In this document: positions 41,647-51,023 of the stretch, in pieces
How the letters are laid out: each line of letters opens with the position of its first letter
How positions within the stretch are numbered: position 1 is the first letter of the stretch
From: SVQP01 sp045603085
Lineage (GTDB): Bacteria; Bacillota; Clostridia; Oscillospirales; CAG-272
Reading direction: 5' to 3'
Length of the DNA: 59,076 nucleotides
Assembly (NCBI GenBank): GCA_045603085.1
Contig: JAZULL010000029.1
Location: 1-59,076, forward strand
Program-made: the position numbers and the translations under genes
The notes under the pieces: generated by a model
Database searches by the model: none
The model's input: only the letters and a program-made list of their open reading frames with translations
Told to the model about the DNA's origin: nothing

Positions 41647-42771
41647 ATGAAAAAGGTTTTATTGACCGCCACGGTGCAAAGTCATATCTGCCAGTTTCAT
41701 AAGCCGCTGTGCGAGCTTTTGCACGGACTTGGCTATGAGATCCACGTGGCCGCACGCGATAACCTGGCCGAGAAAAACGGCCTTGCGCTGGATTTCGTTG
41801 ATCGGGTGTATGACCTGCCGTTTGCAAGGTCGCCGTTCTCACCCAAGAATATCAAGGCCTATCGCATGCTCCGCGCGATCATCAAGGAGCAGAAATACGA
41901 TGCCGCACATTGCAACACGCCCGTGGGTGGCGTGCTGACCCGTCTAGCCTGTCGCAGAGAGCGAAAGCGGGGAATGCGCGTGCTGTATACGGCGCACGGC
42001 TTCCACTTTTATAAGGGAGCACCCAAAAAGAACTGGATTTTATATTACCCCATTGAATGGGTGTGCGCGAGATGGACAGACAGACTGCTGACCATCACGG
42101 CCGAGGACGAGGCCTTGGCAAAGCGCAGATTCAAAACGACCGTGTGTCGCATTCATGGCGTGGGCGCGGATGCAGGGAGATTCCATCCCGTGACCGCAGA
42201 GCAAAAGGCCGCGCTTCGAGAGCAGTACGGCATTTCCGAGTCGCAAAAGCTGATCGTTTGTGTGGGAGAATTGCTCCCCAATAAGAATCAAAAGACCGCG
42301 ATTGCCGCTATGGCAGAGGTGGTCAAGGCTTGTCCCGATGCGATCTTGTGCATCGCGGGAAACGGCCCCGAGCAGGCCGCGCTGCAAGCGCAGATCTGCA
42401 CGCTGGGGCTGCAGGATCACGTCCGCCTGCTGGGATACACCACCAAGATTCACGAATGGTACGGCATAAGTGACGTGCTGGTGGCCTGCAGCTACCGCGA
42501 GGGGCTGCCCATGAACGTCATTGAGGCCATGCTGTGCGCAAAGCCGGTGGTGGCATCGGTCAATCGCGGTCACCGTGAGCTGATCCGGGACGGCGAGAAC
42601 GGATACCTTGTGCAGCCGGACGATGCGCAGGGCTTTGCACAAAGACTGCTTGGACTGCTCGAGGACGGTGCGCTGTGCCGCGAGATGGGGGACAGAGCCC
42701 ATGCAAGTGCGCAAAGCTTTACAGCCGATCGCGTGCAGCAGGAGCTTGCAGAGATTTACATGAATTTATAA
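41647..42771 (+). CDS. Glycosyltransferase, family 4 (EpsD/CapM-like)
   Basis: 374 residues with a GT-B fold. The N-terminal domain starts KKVLLTATVQSHICQFHKPL and contains YTAHGFHFYKGAP. The donor-binding domain has VCVGELLPNKNQ and the E-x7-E block EGLPMNVIEAM. These match EpsD/WecA-associated GT4 enzymes that add the second sugar to the lipid-linked unit. It starts 7 bp after the AsnB-like gene. Donor and acceptor are unknown. Confidence 0.9.
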   Translation: MKKVLLTATVQSHICQFHKPLCELLHGLGYEIHVAARDNLAEKNGLALDFVDRVYDLPFARSPFSPKNIKAYRMLRAIIKEQKYDAAHCNTPVGGVLTRLACRRERKRGMRVLYTAHGFHFYKGAPKKNWILYYPIEWVCARWTDRLLTITAEDEALAKRRFKTTVCRIHGVGADAGRFHPVTAEQKAALREQYGISESQKLIVCVGELLPNKNQKTAIAAMAEVVKACPDAILCIAGNGPEQAALQAQICTLGLQDHVRLLGYTTKIHEWYGISDVLVACSYREGLPMNVIEAMLCAKPVVASVNRGHRELIRDGENGYLVQPDDAQGFAQRLLGLLEDGALCREMGDRAHASAQSFTADRVQQELAEIYMNL

Positions 42772-42794
42772 TACGAAAGAAAGGAGGGAAGCGC

Positions 42795-43604
42795 ATGAAA
42801 ATATCCGTTTTGATGGGCATTTATAACTGTGAGGACACGCTGGGCGAAGCGATTGACAGCATTCTGGCCCAGACCGAGCCGGATTTCGAGCTGATTCTGT
42901 GTGACGATGGCTCGACCGACGGAACCTGTGCCGTGGCGCAGTCCTATGCTGCACGCGACTCGCGCATTGTGCTTTTGCAAAATCCCTCCAATCAAGGGCT
43001 CAATCAAACGCTCAACAATTGTCTTGCCCGGGCGCAGGGTGACTATATTGCCCGCATGGACGGCGACGACACTTGCGTCCCGCACCGCTTTACCACACAG
43101 TTGGCATTTTTGGAGGCGCATCCGGAATACGCTTTTGTCAGCAGTGCCATGTCCATGTTCGACGAGCAGGGGATCTGGGGGCGCAACCACCCTAAGGCTA
43201 TGCCCACAGAGCGCGATTTCAAGCGCGACACACCCTTCTGTCACGCGCCCGTGATGATGCGCCGCGAGGCGATCGAGGCGGTTGACGGGTATAGCGTGGA
43301 TAAAAAGCTGCTCCGTGTGGAGGATTATCACCTTTGGGTCAAGCTGTATGCGGCAGGCTACCGCGGCTACAATCTGGACGAGCCTCTATATCTGGTGCGT
43401 GAGGACAGAGCCGCCGCCGCACGCCGCAAATTCAAATACCGCGTCAATCAGGCGCGGGTGCAGATGTTTGCCATCAAGGCCCTGCATCTGCCCGCATGGT
43501 ACGTGCTGTATTGCATTCCGACCTTGATTTTGGGTCTGACCCCGCAGTTTGTTTATCGGATACTGCATAAATGCAGGTATGCAAGAGGGGAGGTCGAGCA
43601 ATGA
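42795..43604 (+). CDS. Glycosyltransferase, family 2
   Basis: 269 residues from the ATG at 42795 behind AAGGAGGG. GT-A fold: ISVLMGIYNCEDTLGEAIDSIL, the UDP-binding CDDGSTDGT and the metal-binding DGDD in ARMDGDDTC. The C-terminal part has a short hydrophobic segment (WYVLYCIPTLILGLTPQFVY) that may hold it to the membrane. It overlaps the polymerase gene by 4 bp. Confidence 0.92.
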   Translation: MKISVLMGIYNCEDTLGEAIDSILAQTEPDFELILCDDGSTDGTCAVAQSYAARDSRIVLLQNPSNQGLNQTLNNCLARAQGDYIARMDGDDTCVPHRFTTQLAFLEAHPEYAFVSSAMSMFDEQGIWGRNHPKAMPTERDFKRDTPFCHAPVMMRREAIEAVDGYSVDKKLLRVEDYHLWVKLYAAGYRGYNLDEPLYLVREDRAAAARRKFKYRVNQARVQMFAIKALHLPAWYVLYCIPTLILGLTPQFVYRILHKCRYARGEVEQ

Positions 43605-44728
43605 TCTTTTGTCTTGTGATGCTTGGCGTGTTTATGCTGTTCGGCTATTTCTCGCAAAAGCACTCCGAAAAGCTTGCTGTCGCGCAAGGAAAGGCGTGGG
43701 GACCCGATGAGCATGGCGTATATGCCCGTCTTGAGGTCTGGAGTGTGGCGCTGATCCTGATCGTGGTGTTCGTGTGCGGACTCAGAACAAAATATAATGA
43801 TACCGACACCTACATTGCAGGCTTTGTGGCAAGCCCGACTTTGGGCGAGATGTTTGGCAGAGAGATGACGCTTGGCGACTGCCCGGGATTTCTGTATCTG
43901 CAGGCCGCGGTGAGAAGCGTGACCGATAATGCGCATCTGTTTATCATGCTGTGCGCGGCTATCAACGTAGCACCTGTTCTGATCTTTTTGAAGAAATATT
44001 CGAGCAATTTCTTCTTCTCGATGTTTCTGTACGTTGCGGCGGGTCAGTTTTTGTTCTCGCTGGCGGCTGTCAAGCAGGCCATCGCCATTGCCATTGCCAT
44101 CTGGGCCATTCCGCTGTATCAAAAAAAGAAATATCTGGCGGCCCTGCTGTTGATTCTGCTGGCAGCGCTGTTCCATCCTTACGTGCTGCTGTATCTGGCG
44201 CTGCCGCTTTTGACAAGCAAGCCCTGGGGCATCAATACCTTGTTTATTGCGCTGATCATCACGGGCGTGGCCATCTTCTTCCAGCCCAGTATGCAGATGA
44301 TGCTTGGCTTTGCAGAGTCCCTTGGCGACGACTTTACCGACGAATCCTTTGCCGGCGCGGGCGTTAACGTGTTCCGCGTGCTGGTGTACGCCGTGACGCC
44401 CATCCTCTCGCTAGTGTTTTTGGATCGCGTGCGGCAGGATGAAAACAAATATCAGCACACCTTTATCAACGTAGCCATACTGTGCTTCGGCATTATGTTC
44501 TTGGCACTGTTCGGCACGGCGAATCTGATCGGTCGCGTGGCCTTGTATCTCAGCTTCTCGCTGGCACTGTCGTTGCCGTATATCATAGGCCGCCTGGAAA
44601 AGAAAAGCGCAATGGCCCTTTCCGGCATTGCCATGATCTTGTATTTCGCGTATTACCTGTATGCCAATCGAAATATCGACTACGCACAGATCCCTCTTGG
44701 GGAATTTATCGAATCTATATTCAAGTAA
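43601..44728 (+). CDS. EpsG-family polysaccharide polymerase-like membrane protein
   Basis: 375 residues with about 10 membrane helices. The start is the ATG at 43601, overlapping the previous stop and following GGGGAGGTC. The pattern GLRTKYNDTDTYI after the first helices is typical of EpsG/Wzy-type polymerases of Firmicute exopolysaccharide loci. AAVKQAIAIAIAIWAI is also characteristic. It should join lipid-linked repeats outside the membrane. No Wzx flippase gene is in view. Confidence 0.87.
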   Translation: MIFCLVMLGVFMLFGYFSQKHSEKLAVAQGKAWGPDEHGVYARLEVWSVALILIVVFVCGLRTKYNDTDTYIAGFVASPTLGEMFGREMTLGDCPGFLYLQAAVRSVTDNAHLFIMLCAAINVAPVLIFLKKYSSNFFFSMFLYVAAGQFLFSLAAVKQAIAIAIAIWAIPLYQKKKYLAALLLILLAALFHPYVLLYLALPLLTSKPWGINTLFIALIITGVAIFFQPSMQMMLGFAESLGDDFTDESFAGAGVNVFRVLVYAVTPILSLVFLDRVRQDENKYQHTFINVAILCFGIMFLALFGTANLIGRVALYLSFSLALSLPYIIGRLEKKSAMALSGIAMILYFAYYLYANRNIDYAQIPLGEFIESIFK

Positions 44729-44737
44729 AGGAGCCTT

Positions 44738-45688
44738 ATGATCAGCATCATCGTGCCGGTGTATAACACCGAAAAGTATCTGCACAATTGTATAGACAGC
44801 TTGGTCGGCCAAACCTATACGGATATTGAGATCCTGCTGGTCAACGATGGCTCGACCGACCAAAGCGGCGAGATCTGTAATGCTTACGCCGCCCGGGATG
44901 CCCGTATCGTTGTCCTGCACCAAGAGAATGCAGGCGTATCGAGCGCAAGAAACGCCGCGCTTGCCGTGGCGCAGGGGCAGTACGTTGCATTTGTGGACAG
45001 CGACGACTGGGTCAGCGAAACGTATATTGAGGACATGCTGGATGCCATGGCGCGCGCGGATGCAGACTTTGTTTCCTGCGGCATGTTTGCCGTTAACAAT
45101 CGGCACGACACGGTGCGGGATAATACCGATTGCCGTGATATCATTCAGGGGCGCGAGGTGTACCGCTCGTTGCTGTGCGACGGTCAGGTCGGCGGCTATT
45201 TGTGGAACAAGCTGTTCAAAAGGGACATGATCACCGCTACGTTTGATTCCGATCTGCACGTCAGCGAGGACTTCGTGTTCTGCGCAGAATATGCCAAAGC
45301 GGTTGGGAAAACCGTGATTATGCGGCGCAAGCTGTATTATTACTGGCAGAACCCACAGAGAAAGCACGGCGCGCTCAACGTGCGCATGCTCTCGCTTCTG
45401 GATGCGCAGGAGAGACTGCTTGCGCTGTATGCCACGGAATATCCGTCGCTGTGTCCGCACATCAAGGCCAATATGGTCAAGGCCGCGCTCAATATGAGCG
45501 CAAGATACGAGCTTGGCGGCATGAACGACGGTGCGATCAAGGCGAGATTGGACGGTGTGATCGAGCAATATTATGACGAGGTTTATCAAAGCGCGGGCAA
45601 GCTGTCCTGCCTCAATCTGGCCTTGACGCGCAAGCATCCCGTTGCTATGTTTAAGCTCAAAAGCAAGCTTTTAAGGAGAAGGATCTGA
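44738..45688 (+). CDS. Glycosyltransferase, family 2
   Basis: 316 residues. The start is MISIIVPVYNTEKYL, with VNDGSTDQSG and the metal-binding SDD in AFVDSDDWV. The acceptor side has GGYLWNKLFKRDM and SEDFVFCAEY, the EpsJ/CpsI-type C-terminal half. Its stop overlaps the start of the pyruvyl transferase gene. It is one of four close family members in the locus (also 46818, 47770, 48718), probably arisen by duplication and exchange. Confidence 0.92.
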   Translation: MISIIVPVYNTEKYLHNCIDSLVGQTYTDIEILLVNDGSTDQSGEICNAYAARDARIVVLHQENAGVSSARNAALAVAQGQYVAFVDSDDWVSETYIEDMLDAMARADADFVSCGMFAVNNRHDTVRDNTDCRDIIQGREVYRSLLCDGQVGGYLWNKLFKRDMITATFDSDLHVSEDFVFCAEYAKAVGKTVIMRRKLYYYWQNPQRKHGALNVRMLSLLDAQERLLALYATEYPSLCPHIKANMVKAALNMSARYELGGMNDGAIKARLDGVIEQYYDEVYQSAGKLSCLNLALTRKHPVAMFKLKSKLLRRRI

Positions 45689-46821
45689 TGAAAAAGATTG
45701 GAACTTTGACCTTTCACAGAGCCAAGAATTACGGCTCCGCCTTGCAGGCATACGCCCTGCAGAGGTTCCTTGGACAACTGGCAGAGCAAGCAGGGGAGCA
45801 GATCGATCATAAGATCATTGATATCACACCGCGTGCCCAAAACGAGCTGTATGCGCTATATAAAAAGGGTATGCACCCCAAAACGCTGGTCAAAAATGCG
45901 GTTGCCTTTTGTCACCGCCGCAACCTTGGTCAAAAGAACGAAAAGTTCGACCGCTTTGTCGAACAGAATATACCGCTGACGCAGCCTTGTGATGCACTTG
46001 ACTTGCCACGTATTTGCGACGGCATGGAGTATTTGATCTGCGGAAGTGATCAGATCTGGAACGTGCGCGCGGGGGATTTTGAGCCGTGGTTCTATCTGGA
46101 TTTTGCAACCAAGGCCAAAAAGGTGTCGTATGCCGCAAGCATGGGGCCGCTTGCTATCGATTGGAGCAAGTACGACAGACAAAAGGTATCGGATTGCCTT
46201 GCCGATTTTTCCGCGATCTCGGTGCGAGAGCAGGCAAGTGCCGATCACGTCAAAGCTCTTTGCGGCAGAGATGCGGAATTACACGTTGACCCTACACTAC
46301 TGTTGACGTGCGACGAATGGCGGACGGTACAGAGCGATGCCGATTACAAGAACGGTCAGTATATTCTGCTGTATTGCCTTGAGCCCACGCCTGCACAGCT
46401 GGACATGGCCAAGCGCATTTCTAAAAAGCTGGATCTGCCGGTTCTGATTACGAAATATAACAACAAGCACGACATGATCAATACCTTTGTCAAGCGTTAT
46501 GATTGCGGCCCGGAGGATTTTCTGGCCTTGGTGGATCACGCGGCGCTGGTGCTGACCTCGTCGTTTCACGGCACTGTTTTTTCGACGGTATACCAAAAGC
46601 CGTTTTACGTCTTTGACGGAGAGAATGACCGCCGCATTTCGCACTTCCTTGCAAATGCCGATTTGCTTGCGCAAGCCTTGCCCATGAATAGTGGAATTGA
46701 CCGCATCAGCCTGAACGCCCCCGATTTTTCGGGCGCGCAGGCATACATGAAAAAGGCACGCGAGGAAGCACGGCAATATCTTTGCAAAGCACTTGAAATT
46801 CACTGTACGGAGCAATTATGA
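45688..46821 (+). CDS. Polysaccharide pyruvyl transferase
   Basis: 377 residues (PF04230). It transfers pyruvate from phosphoenolpyruvate to a sugar as a ketal, giving the glycan a negative charge. The N-terminus KIGTLTFHRAKNYGSALQAYAL is typical, with LICGSDQIWN, a run KVSYAASMG, AISVREQAS and LVLTSSFHGTVFSTV. Start and stop codons overlap both neighbours, so dosage is tied to the flanking glycosyltransferases. The pyruvate-linked chemistry fits the aldolase and dehydrogenase at the start of the locus. Confidence 0.93.
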   Translation: MKKIGTLTFHRAKNYGSALQAYALQRFLGQLAEQAGEQIDHKIIDITPRAQNELYALYKKGMHPKTLVKNAVAFCHRRNLGQKNEKFDRFVEQNIPLTQPCDALDLPRICDGMEYLICGSDQIWNVRAGDFEPWFYLDFATKAKKVSYAASMGPLAIDWSKYDRQKVSDCLADFSAISVREQASADHVKALCGRDAELHVDPTLLLTCDEWRTVQSDADYKNGQYILLYCLEPTPAQLDMAKRISKKLDLPVLITKYNNKHDMINTFVKRYDCGPEDFLALVDHAALVLTSSFHGTVFSTVYQKPFYVFDGENDRRISHFLANADLLAQALPMNSGIDRISLNAPDFSGAQAYMKKAREEARQYLCKALEIHCTEQL

Positions 46822-47759
46822 TCAGTATTATCGTTCCCGTCTATCGGGCGGAAAAGTATCTGGACAACTGCATAAAATCGCTGCTGGCGCAGACATATAC
46901 CGATCTGGAAATTATTCTGGTGGACGACGGCTCACCCGACGGCTCGGGCGCGATTTGTGACGCATACGCCGCAAAGGACAGCCGCATCAAGGTCATTCAT
47001 CAGCAAAACGGGGGATTGTCCGCCGCCAGAAATGCGGGACTTGCCGTAGCCTCGGGGGAGTATATCGGCTTTGTGGATTCGGACGATACGGTTGAGCCCG
47101 ACATGTTTGAATTGCTTCTGCATGCCGTTGACGGACATCAGCTTGCTATGTGCGGTGCCCGCCGCGTGGAGGAAGGAAAAACTTTGCCGCCAACCGCATC
47201 TGATGCAGCCGTGACCGTGCTGGATAACGCCGGCTTGTGGGAAGAAATCTTCGGCAGGCTGAATAACGCTGCATGGAACAAGCTGTACCGCGCAGACCTG
47301 ATCAAGGATAGCAACTTCCCGCAAGGATTGATCCACGGTGAAGACTTGCTGTTTCACTTGACATATCTGCCAAGCGTACAGAGCGGTGTCGTGCTGGAGG
47401 CTGTCAAGTATAATTACTATATACATCAAGGATCCATCACCAAAGCAGCCTCGTTTTCGCCCAAGGCTTTTGACGAGGTCACAGTTAAGGACCGTGCAAG
47501 GGAATTGGTCAAACAGCATTTTCCCGGGCTGAATCAAACTGCCTTGCTGTATAGCTTCACTGCACGCATGAATGTGTGCAGAAAGATATACAGATACGGT
47601 CGCCAAAACGAATATCGGCAGACTTTGAACGAATACAGTGCATTCCTTAAGCAGCATTATTCGGCTATCAAGTCACAGCTGCCCATGCGCAGAAGGGTAG
47701 AATACCTTTTGCTGTGTCGGGTCAGATGGCTTTATAAACTATTCTTGAAATTGGTCTGA
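46818..47759 (+). CDS. Glycosyltransferase, family 2
   Basis: 313 residues. MISIIVPVYRAEKYLDN, VDDGSPDGSG and FVDSDDTV give the GT-A donor site. AAWNKLYRADLI and IHGEDLLFH lie in the acceptor half. The C-terminal end is basic (MRRRVEYLLLCRVRWLYK) and may touch the membrane. It is coupled to the pyruvyl transferase by ATGA. It is similar in plan to 44738 and 47770. Confidence 0.92.
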   Translation: MISIIVPVYRAEKYLDNCIKSLLAQTYTDLEIILVDDGSPDGSGAICDAYAAKDSRIKVIHQQNGGLSAARNAGLAVASGEYIGFVDSDDTVEPDMFELLLHAVDGHQLAMCGARRVEEGKTLPPTASDAAVTVLDNAGLWEEIFGRLNNAAWNKLYRADLIKDSNFPQGLIHGEDLLFHLTYLPSVQSGVVLEAVKYNYYIHQGSITKAASFSPKAFDEVTVKDRARELVKQHFPGLNQTALLYSFTARMNVCRKIYRYGRQNEYRQTLNEYSAFLKQHYSAIKSQLPMRRRVEYLLLCRVRWLYKLFLKLV

Positions 47760-47769
47760 GGAGAGAGCT

Positions 47770-48705
47770 ATGTGTAAAATCAGCATTGTCGTACCTGTAT
47801 ATAATGCGGAGCTTTACGTTGAGGATACCGTAAATAGCATTCTCGCGCAGACCTTTGCCGATTATGAGCTGATCATCATTGATGACGGATCGGCCGATGG
47901 GTCGCCACAGATTTGTGATAGGCTGGCAGAGCAAGATGCAAGGGTCAAGGTGATCCATCAACCCAACGGTGGCGTTTGTGCAGCCAGAAACAAGGGAATT
48001 GAGCTTGCCACGGGCGACTTTATCTGCTTCATTGATGCGGACGACTATATTGAGCCCACCATGCTGCAGGTGTTGTATGACAATGCCATTGAGCATAACG
48101 TGGATATATCATGTTGTGGCATTGTGCAAACCTCTCTGCAAGGCGTCAGCAACGATGGCTATTGCACAGGGACGCGCAGGCTTATTACCGATATGGAATC
48201 GTTGATCAAAAAGTTTTTTACAGATCCGGAGTACAAGGAAGTTTTATACGGCCCGAATAATAAAATTATTCGTGCCGATATCGTCAAGGCTGTCGGTTTT
48301 GATAAACGCTTCAGAATAGGCGAGGATCTGCTGTTTAATTTCAGATGCTTGGAGCAGGCAAAGTCCTTCTACTTTGACAACCAAGGCTTGTATCACTATA
48401 TCAAGCGAGAGGGGTCGGCTACAACATCAGCGTTTTCCGAAAAGCGGTTTGACTATATTTACGTTGCGGATATTCTGCTGGATGCTTGCCGTCAAAATCA
48501 CCCCGATGCATATCAGCCTGCGCTGATCTGGACGTACGTGCATAAGCTGAATATGTGTCACGCACTCAAAAAGCATCCCGAAATGAAAAACAAGCACCCG
48601 CAATTCTATCAAAACTGCGCTGCATTTTGCAAGCAGCATAAAAAAGCAGTTTGGAAGCGTCTGCATTGGAAGAAGAAGGTCAAATATTTGATTTATGGTG
48701 TGTAA
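47770..48705 (+). CDS. Glycosyltransferase, family 2
   Basis: 311 residues. KISIVVPVYNAELYVED, IDDGSADGSP and FIDADDYI mark the donor site, with YGPNNKIIRADIVK and IGEDLLFNFR in the acceptor half. It begins 10 bp after the preceding gene behind GAGGAGAG. The 3' part is already AT-richer than the locus average, ahead of the clearly AT-rich next gene. Confidence 0.91.
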   Translation: MCKISIVVPVYNAELYVEDTVNSILAQTFADYELIIIDDGSADGSPQICDRLAEQDARVKVIHQPNGGVCAARNKGIELATGDFICFIDADDYIEPTMLQVLYDNAIEHNVDISCCGIVQTSLQGVSNDGYCTGTRRLITDMESLIKKFFTDPEYKEVLYGPNNKIIRADIVKAVGFDKRFRIGEDLLFNFRCLEQAKSFYFDNQGLYHYIKREGSATTSAFSEKRFDYIYVADILLDACRQNHPDAYQPALIWTYVHKLNMCHALKKHPEMKNKHPQFYQNCAAFCKQHKKAVWKRLHWKKKVKYLIYGV

Positions 48706-48717
48706 AGGAGACCCGAC

Positions 48718-49761
48718 ATGAACGATGTAACAAATACTTGTTTACTGTCCATTATTGTCCCGGTTTATAATAGCGAAAAGTATTTGCGAGATTGTCTTGA
48801 TAGCCTTTTATTGCAAAATATACCGATGGAGCAATATGAGATCATTTGTGTTGACGATGGCGCAACCGATTCTTCTCCCTGGATATTGGACGAATATGCA
48901 AAAAAGCATGCCAACATCCGTGTAATACATAAAGAAAACGGGGGAGTTTCCTCTGCGAGAAACGTTGGGATAGATCATGCTAATGGGGAATATGTTTGGT
49001 TTGTAGACAGTGATGATGTGATTATGCCTAATTGTCTACAAAAGATTGGAGCTTTATTAAACAAGTATCGACCGGAAATGATACATTTTTCATATAAAGT
49101 TATTTCTGAGGATTATAAATTGGATTCAAGAATTGATTGTTGGTCTAATGAATCTACTGTTGAAATCCATGATTGCGATGATATCATAGGGAGCTTGCCT
49201 TCTGCTTTCCTAGCCATTACCTGTCGAAAAGTATTAACTGAAAACAGTATTCGTTTTGAGGAAAAAATCAGATACGCAGAGGATTCATATTTTCAGCATT
49301 TAGTATATTTACAACTAAGCATTCCGGTAGTTGTAACCAATCAACAAGTTTATTACTATCGGATAGTTGGATCGTCTGCTATGCATAATACAAGTTTAGC
49401 AAATATAAATAGGCGAACAACAGATGCCATTACATTAGCATATCTTTATGATGAATTAATAAGAAATGACTTGTTATTAGATTTCACTAAAAAACGCATA
49501 TTAACTGAGCAAAAGAAATGGAATGCTGTACATGTTGCATTATTACTCCTTCCTAAGACAGCGCTTCCCTATGATACGATAAATAAATTAAGAAAAATAG
49601 GCGCATATCCGTGCCGTATTCTTTGGTGGAGTATAAGAGAGTCCAAAAGCAAAAGACAAAAGTTGGTTTTATTTAGGAATTGCATTGTACTACGCTTTCG
49701 AATCGCATACTGGATATATTATCATCTTGTCAAGTTTAAGAAAACTAGAGAATATGAGTAG
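48718..49761 (+). CDS. Glycosyltransferase, family 2, AT-rich
   Basis: 347 residues. LLSIIVPVYNSEKYLRD, VDDGATDSS and FVDSDDVI mark the GT-A site. The C-terminal half is longer than in the other family members and basic. Base use differs sharply from upstream genes, with many AAA, ATT, TTA and AAT codons, so the gene was probably acquired from a lower-GC relative. AAAGGAGA precedes the ATG. Confidence 0.9.
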   Translation: MNDVTNTCLLSIIVPVYNSEKYLRDCLDSLLLQNIPMEQYEIICVDDGATDSSPWILDEYAKKHANIRVIHKENGGVSSARNVGIDHANGEYVWFVDSDDVIMPNCLQKIGALLNKYRPEMIHFSYKVISEDYKLDSRIDCWSNESTVEIHDCDDIIGSLPSAFLAITCRKVLTENSIRFEEKIRYAEDSYFQHLVYLQLSIPVVVTNQQVYYYRIVGSSAMHNTSLANINRRTTDAITLAYLYDELIRNDLLLDFTKKRILTEQKKWNAVHVALLLLPKTALPYDTINKLRKIGAYPCRILWWSIRESKSKRQKLVLFRNCIVLRFRIAYWIYYHLVKFKKTREYE

Positions 49762-49792
49762 TTTCATAGAGCAACATAAACGAGGATAATAA

Positions 49793-50929
49793 ATGAATAT
49801 TTTGATAATGTCCACGGGCAGTAATGTCGGTGGGGTTGAAAAAAGTTTAATAGAGTTTTTACAATATCTCTCAAACAGGGGTATAACGATCGACCTGTAT
49901 CTTTGGCGTGAGCCTGGTATGTTACATGATCAGATACCAGCCAATGTTAATATTAAGCAAACGCTTCTATATCCCGGAAGTTTTCGGGAGTGTTTAAAAC
50001 GAAAGCAAAAAATTAAAAGTATTATTTGGTATATTGCATTCAGGTTAACCCGTATTATTGGGAATGAACTTATAGCATTTTCAAAGTTTCGTGGTGAATA
50101 CGATATTGCTATTTCATACTGTAATTACGGATATTCGCCGCATTACGTGATCGATAAGGTCAAGGCAGGGAAAAAGTATTTGTGGTATCACCACGGCAGC
50201 TACGAGGGTAGCGGACGAAAAAAGAGAATTGACGGTGAGTATTTCGCGAAATACGATAAGGTGATTGCCGTCAGCCGCGCGTGCGAGCAAATGCTGCTGG
50301 GGCATTTTCCGCAGCTACAAGGAAAAACGACGGTCATTCATAACCTGATCAATGAGCAGGACATCACAGAAAAATCCGCACAGCCGGTAGACGAATCCTG
50401 GATCGAACAGCTTGACGGCTGCAAGATCGTGACGGTTGGCAGACTTGCTCCGGAAAAGGGGCAGATGCTTGCTATAGAGACGGCAAGGATTTTGAAGCAA
50501 AAGGGTTTTGTTTTCCATTGGATTTTTGTTGGTTATGGCGGAGATCGGGAACGGTGCGAGCAATTGATTGCCAAGTATGGGTTAGAGGATTGTTGCCATC
50601 TGGTTGGTGTCAAGACCAATCCGTACCCATATATGAAGCTTGCGGATATATACGTACAGCCTTCTTTTGTAGAATCTGAGGGGATTACGGTTCTTGAAGC
50701 TTTGGCTTTGAAAAAGTTTTTGATTGCATCCGATATACCGGCGCTTTCGGAAACTTTGCGGCAGGGCGACTTTGGTGTGCTTTGCGAGTTAACTCCCGAA
50801 GCATTTTTCGAGAAAATTATACATTACAGCAATAAAGATCATCAAAAGCAAGTTGTTGAGAATTTGGAGAACCGACCGTCTGCAAACATGCAAAACAAAA
50901 AAGAAATAAATCGTTTGCTTGGTTTATAA
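49793..50929 (+). CDS. Glycosyltransferase, family 4, mosaic base composition
   Basis: 378 residues, GT-B. MNILIMSTGSNVGGVEKSLIEFL at the N-terminus, YLWYHHGSY, VIAVSRACEQML, VGRLAPEKGQ, and the donor-site block PSFVESEGITVLEAL. The first third (to about 50100) is AT-rich like the gene before it. The middle (50100-50600) returns to the local GC, which suggests a recombination joint inside the gene. Last gene of the polysaccharide locus. Confidence 0.9.
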   Translation: MNILIMSTGSNVGGVEKSLIEFLQYLSNRGITIDLYLWREPGMLHDQIPANVNIKQTLLYPGSFRECLKRKQKIKSIIWYIAFRLTRIIGNELIAFSKFRGEYDIAISYCNYGYSPHYVIDKVKAGKKYLWYHHGSYEGSGRKKRIDGEYFAKYDKVIAVSRACEQMLLGHFPQLQGKTTVIHNLINEQDITEKSAQPVDESWIEQLDGCKIVTVGRLAPEKGQMLAIETARILKQKGFVFHWIFVGYGGDRERCEQLIAKYGLEDCCHLVGVKTNPYPYMKLADIYVQPSFVESEGITVLEALALKKFLIASDIPALSETLRQGDFGVLCELTPEAFFEKIIHYSNKDHQKQVVENLENRPSANMQNKKEINRLLGL

Positions 50930-50960
50930 CGCCCCCCAAAAATCCCCAAGGCTGAAAACT

Positions 50961-50990
50961 GCATACAATGCGCCCAAGTGGGCAAAACTC
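50961..50990 (+). promoter_or_regulatory. Candidate SigF/SigG-type (forespore) promoter of sigG
   Basis: GCATA (50961-50965), a 15-bp spacer and GGCAAAACTC (50981-50990). These fit the forespore consensus of a GYATA-like -35 and GGnnAnAnT-like -10. Transcription should start near 50996-50998. Confidence 0.6.
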
Positions 50991-51023
50991 CCTTTGACGG
51001 AATCGTCGTCAAGGGGAGTTTTT
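50984..51023 (+). promoter_or_regulatory. Hairpin overlapping the sigG ribosome binding site
   Basis: A 16-bp stem (50984-50999 with 51007-51022, one G-U pair), 7-base loop, and a T5 run ending at the base before the sigG ATG. The Shine-Dalgarno AAGGGGAG (51011-51018) is wholly inside the 3' arm. The form is that of an intrinsic terminator for transcripts from the polysaccharide operon. The 5' arm overlaps the -10 of the forespore promoter, so mRNA from that promoter would lack most of it. Confidence 0.75.
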
